From Phyllobacterium trifolii (lineage in GTDB: Bacteria > Pseudomonadota > Alphaproteobacteria > Rhizobiales > Rhizobiaceae), in assembly GCF_014192095.1 (NCBI RefSeq), contig NZ_JACHXN010000023.1:26608-90607 (forward strand): DNA of 64,000 nucleotides. The letters run 5' to 3'. The notes below the pieces were generated by a model. That model was not told the origin of the DNA. It saw only the letters and a list, made by a program, of their open reading frames with translations, and searched no databases. Positions within the stretch are counted from its first letter, which is position 1. Each line of letters opens with the position of its first letter. Positions 1-8,170 of this stretch are shown in pieces. The translations under genes and the position numbers were made by a program.

Positions 1-780
1 GGCCTGGAATGCCGTCTGCTGTTCTGCGCTCATCTCGCTCCAGACCTTGCTCGACACGGTGAGCAGATCGTAGCCGATGAGATGCGAGGTCAGCACGATC
101 TGCGACATGACTTCGTAGAACTTCATGTTCTTGACATTGGGCAGCGGATTGTCCTGCCCGTCGATCGCACCGGTCTGCAGGCCGGTATAGACCTCGGCAT
201 AGGCCATGGCCGTCGGGTTGGCGCCGAGCGCGGTGCCGAGGAACTGCCAGGCATCGCCACCCGGCATGCGCAGCTTGATGCCAGCCATGTCGGCCGGCGT
301 GGTGATCTTCTTGTCGGGCTTGAGGCCGACCTGGCGCGAGCCGAAATAGGTCGGGCCGAGGATGCGGACGGAGAGCTGGTCTTCGACCATCTTCTTGTAT
401 TCGGCGCCAAGGTCGCTTGCGAAGAATTTCTGCACATGGGCCGCATCGCGGAAGAGATAGGCCGAGCTCAGCACCGACCATTCCGGAATCTGTTTGGCGA
501 AATCCTGCGGCGCGATATTGCCCATCTGGAGATTGCCGCGCTGAAGCGCGACAAGTTCGGTGCCCTGCTTGAAGAGGTTGCCGCCGTAATAGGGCTCGAG
601 CTTGAACGAGCCCTCGATCTCCTTGGCGAACATCTTGGTCATCTCGGCACGGATATCCTGCTCGGAAAAGACGGCCGAGAACTTGAGCACGGGCTTGTCC
701 TGCGCGAATGCGGGCAGCGGCAAAGTCGACGCGGCGATCGCGCCTCCGATGAAATGACGACGGGTCAAGTCGATTGTCAT
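1..780 (-). CDS. TRAP transporter substrate-binding protein (DctP family), 3' end outside window
   Basis: The reading frame starts at ATG 780 and stays open to base 1, so the C-terminus is missing. A strong purine-rich ribosome site (GGAGGAGG) precedes the start. The N-terminus is a twin-arginine-like signal (TRRHFIGGAIAAS) ending near AFAQ. The rest reads as a DctP-type periplasmic binding protein, including the GxKLRMPGG and YxGLQTGxIDGQDNP segments typical of the family. It would capture an organic acid for a TRAP permease, whose genes should lie to the left of the window. It diverges from quiC and its promoter carries the same operator as the shikimate dehydrogenase promoter, so I infer transport of quinate, shikimate or dehydroshikimate. 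The family call is firm; the substrate is inference. Confidence 0.9.
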   Translation of the reverse strand, partial: MTIDLTRRHFIGGAIAASTLPLPAFAQDKPVLKFSAVFSEQDIRAEMTKMFAKEIEGSFKLEPYYGGNLFKQGTELVALQRGNLQMGNIAPQDFAKQIPEWSVLSSAYLFRDAAHVQKFFASDLGAEYKKMVEDQLSVRILGPTYFGSRQVGLKPDKKITTPADMAGIKLRMPGGDAWQFLGTALGANPTAMAYAEVYTGLQTGAIDGQDNPLPNVKNMKFYEVMSQIVLTSHLIGYDLLTVSSKVWSEMSAEQQTAFQA

Positions 781-845
781 GTTTCCTCCTCCTTCCACCC
801 CTTGTTCAGGATGCGAAAATTATCGCTCCTCCGCGACTGAAAAAT

Positions 846-873
846 ATTGTACGAAATAGTTCGTTTATGTCAA
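846..873 (-). promoter_or_regulatory. Promoter of the TRAP binding-protein gene with embedded TetR-type operator
   Basis: On the minus strand, TTGACA (868-873) and TACAAT (846-851) are separated by 16 bp, a good sigma-70-type promoter. The perfect inverted repeat ACGAA-ATAG-TTCGT at 851-864 fills the spacer, so a bound repressor would block RNA polymerase. The same arm sequence with the same 4-bp spacing occurs at 3554-3567. The operator call is inferred from symmetry, repetition and the neighbouring TetR gene. Confidence 0.7.
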
Positions 874-923
874 CGGTTGTTCGGAGAAGCCTGAGTTGAC
901 ACTTGCCGGGGAAGGAGGACGAG

Positions 924-2813
924 ATGAAGACCTCAATCGCGACCGTGACGATGAGCGGCGAATTGGACGCCAAGCTGCGCGCCATAGCAGAGGCTGGATT
1001 TGACGGCGTGGAGATTTTCGAGAACGACCTCCTCGCCTCCGATAGCTCGCCACGCGATGTCGGCCGGATGGTGCGAGACCACGGCCTGGAGATTACGCTG
1101 TTCCAGCCGTTCCGCGATTTCGAGGGCATGCCCGAGCCGCAGCGGGGGCGGACCTTCGACCGGGCCGAACGTAAGTTCGACGTCATGCAGGAACTGGGCG
1201 CCGAACTCGTGCTCGTCTGTTCCAATGTCTCGCCCGTGTCGCTCGGCGGGCTGGACCGCGCCGCCGCGGATTTCCATCAACTCGGCGAGCGCGCGGCAAA
1301 GCGCGGATTGAGGATCGGCTACGAGGCACTCGCCTGGGGCCGGCACATCAACGACCACCGGGATGCGTGGGAGATCGTCCGCCGCGCCGATCATCCCAAT
1401 GTCGGTCTGATTCTCGACAGCTTCCACACGCTCGCCCGCAAGATCGACGTCAATTCGATCAGATCGATCCCTAAGGAAAAGATCTTCATAGTTCAACTTG
1501 CCGACGCGCCGCTGATCGACATGGACCTGCTCTACTGGAGCCGCCATTTCCGCAACATGCCCGGCGAGGGTGACCTTGACGTGACCGGGTTCACGCGCGC
1601 CGTCGCCGCCACGGGCTATGACGGCTATCTCTCGCTGGAAATCTTCAACGATCAGTTCCGCGGCGGGTCGACCAAGGCGATCGCAGGTGATGGCAGGCGC
1701 TCGTTGATCCATCTCGGCGACGAGGTCAAGCGGGCGGAGCCGGATGCTGTGTTGACCGTTCCTGATATGCCTGGGCGAGCTGGCGTGAAAGGCGTCGCCT
1801 TCGTGGAATTCACAGCCGACAAATCGGAAAGCCCGGAACTCATCGACATGCTCCATACGCTCGGCTTCCGCCGGGTCGGCCGGCACAAGTCGAAGAAGGT
1901 CGATCTCTACCAGCAGGGCGCGATCAGGCTGGTGGTCAATACCGAGGAGAAGGGATTTGCGAGTGCCGCCTTCCATCTTCACGGCACATCGGCCTATGCC
2001 TTCGGGCTCGAGGTCGAGAATGCGACGGAAGCCGTGGATCGCGCCGCGGCACTCGGCTCGGAGCGCTTCATGCAGCCGGTGCCCAAGGGCGAGACCACGA
2101 TACCGGCGATCTACGGCCCAGGCGGCGGGATCTTATATTTCCTCGACGGCAGCGCGCAGCTCGCATCGGTCTGGACCCTCGAATTCTCCGCTGCCGAGGA
2201 CGAAAGCCAGGTCAAATCCGCCGGGCTTGAGCATATCGACCACATTGCCCAAACCGTGAATTACGACGACCTGCTCACCACCGTCCTGTTCTACAATTCG
2301 CTGCTCGATGTCAGGAAGACGCCGGTTGTCGATATCATCGACCCCTCGGGCATCGTTCGCAGCCAGGTTGTCGAAAACAGCAATGGTTCGTTCCGCGTGA
2401 CGCTCAACGGCGCGGAGAATCGCAAGACGCTGGCCGGCCATTTTCTCGCCGAAAGCTTCGGTTCCTCGATCCAGCATGTGGCCTTCTCGACATCGGATAT
2501 ATTCGGAACGTCGGAGCGCCTTGCCGCCAATGGTTTCACGCCGCTTCAGATCACCCGCAACTACTATGACGATGTCGAGGCCCGGTTCGGGCTGGAACCG
2601 GATTTCGCCGAGCGCCTGCGCGCCGCCAATATCCTCTACGACCGCGACGAGCATGGCGAATATTTCCAGCTCTACAGCCCGGTCTATGGCGAGGGATTCT
2701 TCTTCGAGGTCGTCGAGCGGCGGGGCTATCGTGGCTATGGCGCGCCGAATGCGATCTTTCGAATCGCGGCCCAGAAGCGCCATATCAGGCCGGAAGGCGT
2801 GCCGGCGGGCTGA
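924..2813 (+). CDS. quiC: 3-dehydroshikimate dehydratase fused to HPPD-like domain (QuiC type)
   Basis: A 629-residue two-domain protein. Residues 1-270 form a sugar-phosphate-isomerase-like TIM barrel in which the metal ligands expected for dehydroshikimate dehydratase can be placed: E134, D165, Q191 and E239, with H168 nearby. Residues 285-620 are a 4-hydroxyphenylpyruvate-dioxygenase-like domain keeping a two-histidine/one-glutamate set (H440, H518, E595). The known reaction of this family is 3-dehydroshikimate to protocatechuate plus water. I chose ATG 924 because GGAGG lies 6-10 bases upstream and the preceding in-frame start adds only seven residues. It diverges from the TRAP gene and precedes a TetR regulator and a shikimate dehydrogenase, consistent with quinate/shikimate catabolism. 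Whether the HPPD-like half is catalytic is unknown. Confidence 0.93.
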   Translation: MKTSIATVTMSGELDAKLRAIAEAGFDGVEIFENDLLASDSSPRDVGRMVRDHGLEITLFQPFRDFEGMPEPQRGRTFDRAERKFDVMQELGAELVLVCSNVSPVSLGGLDRAAADFHQLGERAAKRGLRIGYEALAWGRHINDHRDAWEIVRRADHPNVGLILDSFHTLARKIDVNSIRSIPKEKIFIVQLADAPLIDMDLLYWSRHFRNMPGEGDLDVTGFTRAVAATGYDGYLSLEIFNDQFRGGSTKAIAGDGRRSLIHLGDEVKRAEPDAVLTVPDMPGRAGVKGVAFVEFTADKSESPELIDMLHTLGFRRVGRHKSKKVDLYQQGAIRLVVNTEEKGFASAAFHLHGTSAYAFGLEVENATEAVDRAAALGSERFMQPVPKGETTIPAIYGPGGGILYFLDGSAQLASVWTLEFSAAEDESQVKSAGLEHIDHIAQTVNYDDLLTTVLFYNSLLDVRKTPVVDIIDPSGIVRSQVVENSNGSFRVTLNGAENRKTLAGHFLAESFGSSIQHVAFSTSDIFGTSERLAANGFTPLQITRNYYDDVEARFGLEPDFAERLRAANILYDRDEHGEYFQLYSPVYGEGFFFEVVERRGYRGYGAPNAIFRIAAQKRHIRPEGVPAG

Positions 2814-2876
2814 CTTGCCGATATCGGATATTTGGCTTACGCCCTGAAACGGAACGGAAGGGAAAAGGTCCTGGAA

Positions 2877-3524
2877 ATGAAGACTGCCGAATCACGCGTC
2901 GCGCGGAAGAACGATCCCGACGGCACGAAGGAAAACATCATCGCGGTGGCGACGGAGGAGTTCGTCAATTCCGGCTTCTCGGGTGCCCGTGTCGACCAGA
3001 TCGCCGAGCGGACCAAGACCTCCAAGCGAATGATCTACTACTATTTCGGCAGCAAGGAAGGCATGTACCTTGCAGTTCTTGAACGTGCCTACCAGAAGAT
3101 CCGTTCGCTCGAGACGCGGCTCAAGCTGGGGGATCTGTCGCCCGAAGATGCGATGCGGACGCTGATCGGCTCGACCTTCGACCATGACGACGCCAATCCC
3201 GATTTCATCCAGCTCGTCAGCATTGAGAACATCCATCGCGCCGAGCACCTGAAGAACACCGATGTCCTGCAGAAGGCCAATTCCGGCATCATTGCGATCC
3301 TGTCGGCGATCCTGGAACGCGGTTATCGTGACGGCGCCTTCCGGCGGCGCATCGACCCGATCGACCTGCACCAGATGATCTCGGCGCTCTGCTTCTTCCG
3401 CGTCTCGAACCGCCACACATTCGGTGCCATCTTCAGCCGCGACCTGATGGAAGGCACGCTCAAGGCCCGCCACAGGCTGATCATTTCGGACATGGTTCTC
3501 TCCTATCTCAAGTCTGGCGGCTAA
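2877..3524 (+). CDS. TetR/AcrR family transcriptional regulator
   Basis: A 215-residue protein starting at ATG 2877 (earlier in-frame starts exist at 2832; a purine-rich GGAAAAGG supports 2877). Residues 20-65 form a TetR helix-turn-helix, with the recognition-helix pattern TSKRMIYYYFGSKEGMY. The C-terminal 140 residues are the variable ligand domain and resemble regulators of aromatic and hydroaromatic acid genes. It lies 63 bases after quiC, probably cotranscribed. Two copies of an ACGAA-N4-TTCGT palindrome, one upstream of quiC/TRAP and one just after this gene in front of the shikimate dehydrogenase, are the obvious candidate operators. Effector inferred to be a quinate-pathway intermediate. 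Confidence 0.9.
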   Translation: MKTAESRVARKNDPDGTKENIIAVATEEFVNSGFSGARVDQIAERTKTSKRMIYYYFGSKEGMYLAVLERAYQKIRSLETRLKLGDLSPEDAMRTLIGSTFDHDDANPDFIQLVSIENIHRAEHLKNTDVLQKANSGIIAILSAILERGYRDGAFRRRIDPIDLHQMISALCFFRVSNRHTFGAIFSRDLMEGTLKARHRLIISDMVLSYLKSGG

Positions 3525-3545
3525 GTTGGCATAATCATCTGCCAA

Positions 3546-3572
3546 TTGACATTACGAACCAGTTCGTACATT
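3546..3572 (+). promoter_or_regulatory. Promoter of shikimate dehydrogenase gene with TetR-type operator
   Basis: TTGACA (3546-3551) is followed after 15 bp by TACATT (3567-3572). The perfect inverted repeat ACGAA-CCAG-TTCGT (3554-3567) fills the spacer. The architecture copies the one at 846-873, where the same repeat sits between TTGACA and TACAAT. The two sites probably bind the TetR protein encoded between them. Confidence 0.65.
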
Positions 3573-3634
3573 TTGAAAGTGTCGTTGGCGCAAAGTCGCC
3601 AGCGCCATTCAAAAGACTCGAACCGGGTGGAGCT

Positions 3635-4504
3635 TTGCAGTCATCTGCGAAAACAATGACGCGCGTGGTCCGCGCTGGGTTGATCGGGAGCGGCATCGGC
3701 CTGTCTCGCACGCCCGCGCTGCATATGGAGGAAGGCCGTCAGCACGGCATCGATTACCGCTATGACCTCATAGATCTCGACGTACTCGGCGTTGGCCCCG
3801 AGGCGCTCGGCTCCCTGATCGCCAAGGCGGAGGCGGAGGGGTTCGCTGGTCTCAACATTACTCACCCCTGCAAGCAGGGGGCGATCGCCCATGTCGATGA
3901 ACTCTCCGACGACGCGGCCGTGCTGCAATCGATCAACACGATCGCCTTCAAGAACGGCACGCGCAGGGGTCACAACACGGACTGGTGGGGTTTTCAGCAG
4001 AGCTTCCGCCGAGGTTTGCCCGATGCGGACCTAAGCCATGCCGTGCTGATCGGCGCCGGCGGTGCCGGGGTCGCGGTGGCGCATGCACTGGCCCGGATGG
4101 GCACCGCTAAGGTCACGATCTTCGACGTCGATCCGGCGCGCGTGTCGGCCGTGATGGATCGGTTGGTCCTGGTGCATCCGGATTGCGTTTTCGACGCAGG
4201 CAAAGACCTCGGTGCGGTTTTGGCAGGCGCCAGCGGCATCGTGCAAGCGACGCCGATCGGCATGGCTTCACATCCCGGAACGCCCTTTGACGTCGATCTG
4301 CTATCAGCGAACCTCTGGGTCGCCGAGATCATCTATTTTCCACTGCAAACGGCACTGCTCGCGGCGGCGGCTACACGCGGCTGCGAGGTTCTCAATGGCG
4401 GCGGCATGGCGGTGTTCCAGGCGGTCGGTGCATTCGAACTCTTCACAGGCGTGGCACCCAACGTCGAGCGCATGATCCGGCATTTCAGCACACTTAAAAA
4501 TTGA
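3635..4504 (+). CDS. Shikimate/quinate dehydrogenase (AroE-like)
   Basis: A 289-residue NAD(P)-dependent shikimate 5-dehydrogenase homologue. The substrate-binding segment GLSRTPALH replaces the SxSPxxHN of biosynthetic AroE, a change seen in catabolic quinate/shikimate dehydrogenases. The catalytic lysine lies in NITHPCKQ and the aspartate in HNTDWWGF. A Rossmann glycine motif GAGGAGVAVAHA sits near residue 140. I prefer TTG 3635, which has GGTGGAG four bases upstream; ATG 3656 has no ribosome site. It has its own operator-bearing promoter. With QuiC it would carry quinate or shikimate to protocatechuate. Quinate versus shikimate specificity cannot be read here. Confidence 0.88.
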   Translation: MQSSAKTMTRVVRAGLIGSGIGLSRTPALHMEEGRQHGIDYRYDLIDLDVLGVGPEALGSLIAKAEAEGFAGLNITHPCKQGAIAHVDELSDDAAVLQSINTIAFKNGTRRGHNTDWWGFQQSFRRGLPDADLSHAVLIGAGGAGVAVAHALARMGTAKVTIFDVDPARVSAVMDRLVLVHPDCVFDAGKDLGAVLAGASGIVQATPIGMASHPGTPFDVDLLSANLWVAEIIYFPLQTALLAAAATRGCEVLNGGGMAVFQAVGAFELFTGVAPNVERMIRHFSTLKN

Positions 4505-4510
4505 CGTTAC

Positions 4511-5203
4511 TCACTTGCGAACATAATCCGGAAATTGATCGCTGATAAGATCGATGATGGATAGCGTCCCAGATAAATGTCTGCGCATGGCGGTTTCAGC
4601 GGCTTCCGGGCGTCCCGATTGTATCGCACTGACAATCTCTTGGTGATCCGTAAGGACATTTTGCATCTTGCCGGGCATAGGCAGATTGAGGCGGCGCAAT
4701 CGGTCAAGATGCACGCTTTGCCGACGGACAGTGGACCAGAGATTAAGGATGCCCGCACGCGCGTAAATCTTGCGGTGAAAGTCCTTGTCGAGCGTATCGA
4801 ACAGATCATACGTCTGCGGGGTGGCCACTTGCCGTTGTCTTGCGAGGACTTCCTCGAGTTCTGCTGCGGTTTGGGCCGGGCACTCGGCTGTCAAGCGACG
4901 AACAGCTTCGAGTTCAATCGAGAGCCGCAGGAATTGCGCCTGCCTTGCGTGATCAATATCGATCCTTGCCACGACAGTCGCGTATTGGGGAAAGACTTCG
5001 ACAATGCCTTCTTCTTGCAGGCGAATGAGCGCATCCCGGACCGGGGTCTGACTGACGCCGAACTCCAATTGAAGCGAAGCTCTCGAAAGAATTGTTCCCG
5101 GGACAAGTTCCACAGAGAGAATGCGGTCCCTCAATATCTCGTGAATCTGATGGGCGACCTGCCGTGTCCTGTCCAGAACGCTGTTTTTCACCCTGCCGCT
5201 CAT
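4511..5203 (-). CDS. GntR family regulator (FadR/FCD subfamily)
   Basis: The N-terminal winged helix carries the FCD-type GntR signature (SRASLQLEFGVSQTPVRDALIRLQEEGIVEV), followed by an all-helical FCD ligand domain with metal-ligand-type residues (the final H of DHQEIVSAI). I set the start at ATG 5203, which has an AGAGAG stretch upstream. ATG 5233 and GTG 5263 are alternatives, but GTG 5263 would overlap the palindrome at 5260-5277 that looks like this protein's operator. The gene diverges from the ABC transporter/IlvD/RraA operon and very probably represses it. The effector is unknown, perhaps the transported acid or its dehydrated product. Confidence 0.88.
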   Translation of the reverse strand: MSGRVKNSVLDRTRQVAHQIHEILRDRILSVELVPGTILSRASLQLEFGVSQTPVRDALIRLQEEGIVEVFPQYATVVARIDIDHARQAQFLRLSIELEAVRRLTAECPAQTAAELEEVLARQRQVATPQTYDLFDTLDKDFHRKIYARAGILNLWSTVRRQSVHLDRLRRLNLPMPGKMQNVLTDHQEIVSAIQSGRPEAAETAMRRHLSGTLSIIDLISDQFPDYVRK

Positions 5204-5259
5204 GATTGCTGCTCTCTCGTTGTCTGTCTCCATTGCAGTACCACAAATAATCGGTTGAT

Positions 5260-5277
5260 GCACTGATGCATTAGTGC
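5260..5277. promoter_or_regulatory. Candidate GntR operator
   Basis: GCACTGATGCATTAGTGC is an 18-bp palindrome with 16 of 18 positions symmetric, centred on ATGCAT. It lies between the divergent GntR gene and the ABC-transporter operon, about 75 bases before the binding-protein start. FadR/FCD-type GntR proteins usually bind short palindromes of this kind next to their own gene. Confidence 0.6.
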
Positions 5278-5350
5278 TTTAATGGAAATAAGCGATGTCG
5301 GAGGATTGTCGCCCTATGCGAACGACACAGAGAATTATCGGGAGGAAGAT

Positions 5351-6352
5351 ATGCGATTATTTCAGGGCGGTATTGCCGCACTTGGTATCATTCTGGGTCT
5401 AGGCTCGTCTGGCTATGCCCAGGAGAAGACGGATATATCCATAACACGTCAGCCGGGCATCCTTTATCTGGCGAGCCATGTTATGGAAACGCAAAAGCTC
5501 ATTGAGAAGCACGCGGCGGAGGATGGCCTCAAAGATGTTACCGTCAATTGGCGCACCTTCAGCGGCGGCGGCGCACAAACCGATGCGCTTCTTGCCGGGA
5601 ATGTCGACATCGTCAACACCGGGACGGGCAACCTGCTTTTGCTGTGGGACAGAACACGCGGCAAGGTAAAAGGGATCATAACCAGTTCGGCGCAGCCGGT
5701 CATCATGGTGTCGCGTGACCCCAAGATCAAATCACTGAAGGACATCGGTCCGAGCGACAAGATTGCGGTCCCGACTGTCGGCGTTTCGACGCAGGCGATC
5801 CTGTTGCAAATGGCGGCAGGTCAGATGTTTGGGGACAGCGACCTCAAGCATTTCGATCCAAACACGGTGCAGCTCGGACATCCCGATGCGATGGCGGCGC
5901 TGGCGAACAAGAGCCACGAGGTGGCCAGTCATTTCTCCGCACCGCCTTTCCAGTATCTGGAGATCGATGCCGGCAACCACATCGTGGTCAATTCCAAGGA
6001 CATCATTGGCGGTCCTTTAACTCAAGCGACGTTCTTCACGACAACGGCTTTTGCCGAAGCAAATCCTGTCATCATCAAGGCCATGCGCGAAGCCACAGTC
6101 GAGGCAATCGACATGATCAAGAAGAACCCGAAAGACGCCTTGAGCGCCTACAAGCAGGTTTCCGGTGACAAAACCGATCTTAATACCCTGGTCAAGATCC
6201 TCGGACAGCCGGACATGATGGAGTTTCGCACCGATCCTCAGGGAACGATGAAGTTTGCCACGCATCTGCACAAGATCGGAACGCTCAAGACGATGCCTGC
6301 GGCATGGACAGACTATTATCTGCCAGAGTCCGCCGATCTAAAAGGCAACTAA
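5351..6352 (+). CDS. ABC transporter substrate-binding protein (NitT/TauT type)
   Basis: A 333-residue periplasmic protein with a Sec signal peptide cleaved near GYAQEK. It has the SsuA/NMT1-type fold: a first lobe containing FSGGGAQTDALLAGNVDIVNTG, the usual signature around the ligand cleft, and a second lobe with the SNPKDAL-like segment KKNPKDALSAYKQ. ATG 5351 is preceded by GGGAGGAAGAT. It heads an operon with an ATPase and a permease. Classical ligands of this family are nitrate, sulphonates or pyrimidine precursors, but the downstream dehydratase and RraA-like protein suggest an organic or sugar acid. Substrate unknown. Confidence 0.88.
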   Translation: MRLFQGGIAALGIILGLGSSGYAQEKTDISITRQPGILYLASHVMETQKLIEKHAAEDGLKDVTVNWRTFSGGGAQTDALLAGNVDIVNTGTGNLLLLWDRTRGKVKGIITSSAQPVIMVSRDPKIKSLKDIGPSDKIAVPTVGVSTQAILLQMAAGQMFGDSDLKHFDPNTVQLGHPDAMAALANKSHEVASHFSAPPFQYLEIDAGNHIVVNSKDIIGGPLTQATFFTTTAFAEANPVIIKAMREATVEAIDMIKKNPKDALSAYKQVSGDKTDLNTLVKILGQPDMMEFRTDPQGTMKFATHLHKIGTLKTMPAAWTDYYLPESADLKGN

Positions 6353-6417
6353 CTGTCGGCACCGAGCCAACGACCTGGCAGAGATGCCGGGTCTTCCGAC
6401 TTCCTATGGAGGCCCAT

Positions 6418-7251
6418 ATGTTACAGGCCCTACAGCAAAAAATAGATCCAACAGCAGGTCTTCCCGATGTCAAAGCGGCAAGTGAGGCCAGGCCGCTTCT
6501 CACCGTGGACAAGGTAACGCTTCGCTACAAGACCCCGAATCTGCTGATAACCGCGACGGAAGACGTCAGTTTTTCTGTTGAACGATCCGACCGTTTTGTT
6601 CTTCTCGGACCGTCCGGTTGCGGCAAGTCCACGTTGTTGAAAGCCGTCGGCGGATACATGACCCCGGTGAGTGGATCAATTCATATCAACGGACGGCCGG
6701 TCAAAAAGCCTGGTGCCGATCGTATGATGGTATTTCAGGAGTTCGACCAGCTTTTGCCTTGGAAGACGGTACTGGAAAACGTCATGTTTCCGCTGATCGT
6801 TGCGCGCAAACTACCGCGCGGCGAGGCGGAGGCACGGGCCAAGGAGTATATCGATAAGGTAAAGCTGACACGCGCCATTGACAGTTATCCGCACACGCTA
6901 TCGGGTGGCATGAAGCAACGTGTGGCGATCGCCCGCGGCATGGCCATGCAGCCCGAGATTCTGCTGATGGACGAGCCGTTTGCAGCACTCGACGCTCTAA
7001 CGCGGCGCCAGATGCAGGACGAACTGCTGCAGCTTTGGGAAGATACCAGGTTTACGGTCATTTTCGTTACACATTCGATTGCTGAAGCCATCAAGATCTC
7101 CAACCGCATTCTGCTGTTGTCGCCTCATCCGGGGCGCGTGAAGGCTGAAGTGATCGACGTTGATCTCGCCCGTCAGGACGATGGCAGCGCCGCCGCGCTC
7201 GAACGCGATATCCACAATCTGCTCTTTTCCGAGTCCGGCCACAGGGAGTGA
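6418..7251 (+). CDS. ABC transporter ATP-binding protein (NitT/TauT type)
   Basis: A 277-residue nucleotide-binding subunit. Walker A is GPSGCGKST (about residue 65), the Q-loop is FQEFDQLLPW, the signature is LSGGMKQRV, Walker B is ILLMDEPFAALD, and the switch histidine is in VTHSIAEA. This matches SsuB/TauB-type ATPases. ATG 6418 has GGAGG six bases upstream; the ORF opens earlier but without a ribosome site. It follows the binding protein and overlaps the permease start region, indicating one transcription unit. Confidence 0.92.
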   Translation: MLQALQQKIDPTAGLPDVKAASEARPLLTVDKVTLRYKTPNLLITATEDVSFSVERSDRFVLLGPSGCGKSTLLKAVGGYMTPVSGSIHINGRPVKKPGADRMMVFQEFDQLLPWKTVLENVMFPLIVARKLPRGEAEARAKEYIDKVKLTRAIDSYPHTLSGGMKQRVAIARGMAMQPEILLMDEPFAALDALTRRQMQDELLQLWEDTRFTVIFVTHSIAEAIKISNRILLLSPHPGRVKAEVIDVDLARQDDGSAAALERDIHNLLFSESGHRE

Positions 7252-7256
7252 CGACA

Positions 7257-8126
7257 ATGACAAGTCCGCAAATCATTCTTGCAGCCGATGTTACGACAAA
7301 CAGGCAGCATACCAACGTAGCCGAGGTCGAACAGAGGCTCGGTTCCCTCGAATTGATCTTGGGTATCAGCGCCGTGCGTAAGACGGTTCTGATTATTGTC
7401 CTCGCCATCATCTGGCAGGTCTATGCAAGCTATCTCGACAATCCGCTGCTTTTCCCGACGCTCAGCGACACGCTGACCACCCTATATGATCGTTTTGTCG
7501 ACGGCACATTGCCGTCGCGCATCTGGACGACGCTTCAGGTGCTAATCACGGGGTACGTGGCCGGGACTGTGCTAGCAGCCATTTTGACAATCCTTGCCAT
7601 CAACACACGGATCGGCACCGATTTTTTGGAAACGATGACGGCGATGTTCAATCCGTTACCCGCCATCTCATTGCTGCCACTTGCTTTGATCTGGTTTGGG
7701 CTCGGCGCTTCCAGCCTTGTCTTCGTGCTTATCCATTCAGTGCTTTGGGCGGTGGCGCTCAACACCCATGCGGGCTTTCTTGGCGTGTCGCGAACGCTAC
7801 GCATGGTCGGAGGCAATTATGGATTGACCGGCTTATCCTATGTAATGCGGATTCTTGTTCCCGCTGCGTTCCCGTCGATCTTGACCGGTCTGAAAATCGG
7901 CTGGGCGTTCGCCTGGCGTACACTGATTGCCGCCGAACTCGTATTCGGTGTTTCTTCGGGGCAGGGCGGACTCGGCTGGTTCATCTTTGAGAACCGCAAT
8001 CTTTTGGACATTCCTGCAGTCTTTGCCGGGCTCCTCACAGTAATCATCATAGGTCTCATCGTCGAGAACCTGGTCTTCCAGACCATCGAGCGCCACACGA
8101 TACAAAAATGGGGCATGAAGGAATGA
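7257..8126 (+). CDS. ABC transporter permease (NitT/TauT type)
   Basis: A 289-residue inner-membrane permease with about six hydrophobic segments and the cytoplasmic EAA-type loop (GGNYGLTGLSYVMRILVPAAFPSILTGLKIGWAFAWR). ATG 7257 follows GGGAG; a GTG at 7248 overlaps the ATPase stop codon and is less likely. The EAA loop docks onto the ATPase encoded immediately upstream. Completes a three-part importer whose substrate is not known. Confidence 0.9.
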   Translation: MTSPQIILAADVTTNRQHTNVAEVEQRLGSLELILGISAVRKTVLIIVLAIIWQVYASYLDNPLLFPTLSDTLTTLYDRFVDGTLPSRIWTTLQVLITGYVAGTVLAAILTILAINTRIGTDFLETMTAMFNPLPAISLLPLALIWFGLGASSLVFVLIHSVLWAVALNTHAGFLGVSRTLRMVGGNYGLTGLSYVMRILVPAAFPSILTGLKIGWAFAWRTLIAAELVFGVSSGQGGLGWFIFENRNLLDIPAVFAGLLTVIIIGLIVENLVFQTIERHTIQKWGMKE

Positions 8127-8170
8127 GTCGTTCATCCCCGTCGCTATTCATGACCTTCCAAGGCTGAACA

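Noticed and set aside
82..840. Long plus-strand open frame opposite the TRAP gene
   Set aside because: It is an antisense shadow; the minus strand encodes a clear DctP protein with signal peptide and ribosome site.
933..1982. 349-codon minus-strand frame opposite quiC
   Set aside because: No domain is recognisable and the plus-strand product has all the expected catalytic residues.
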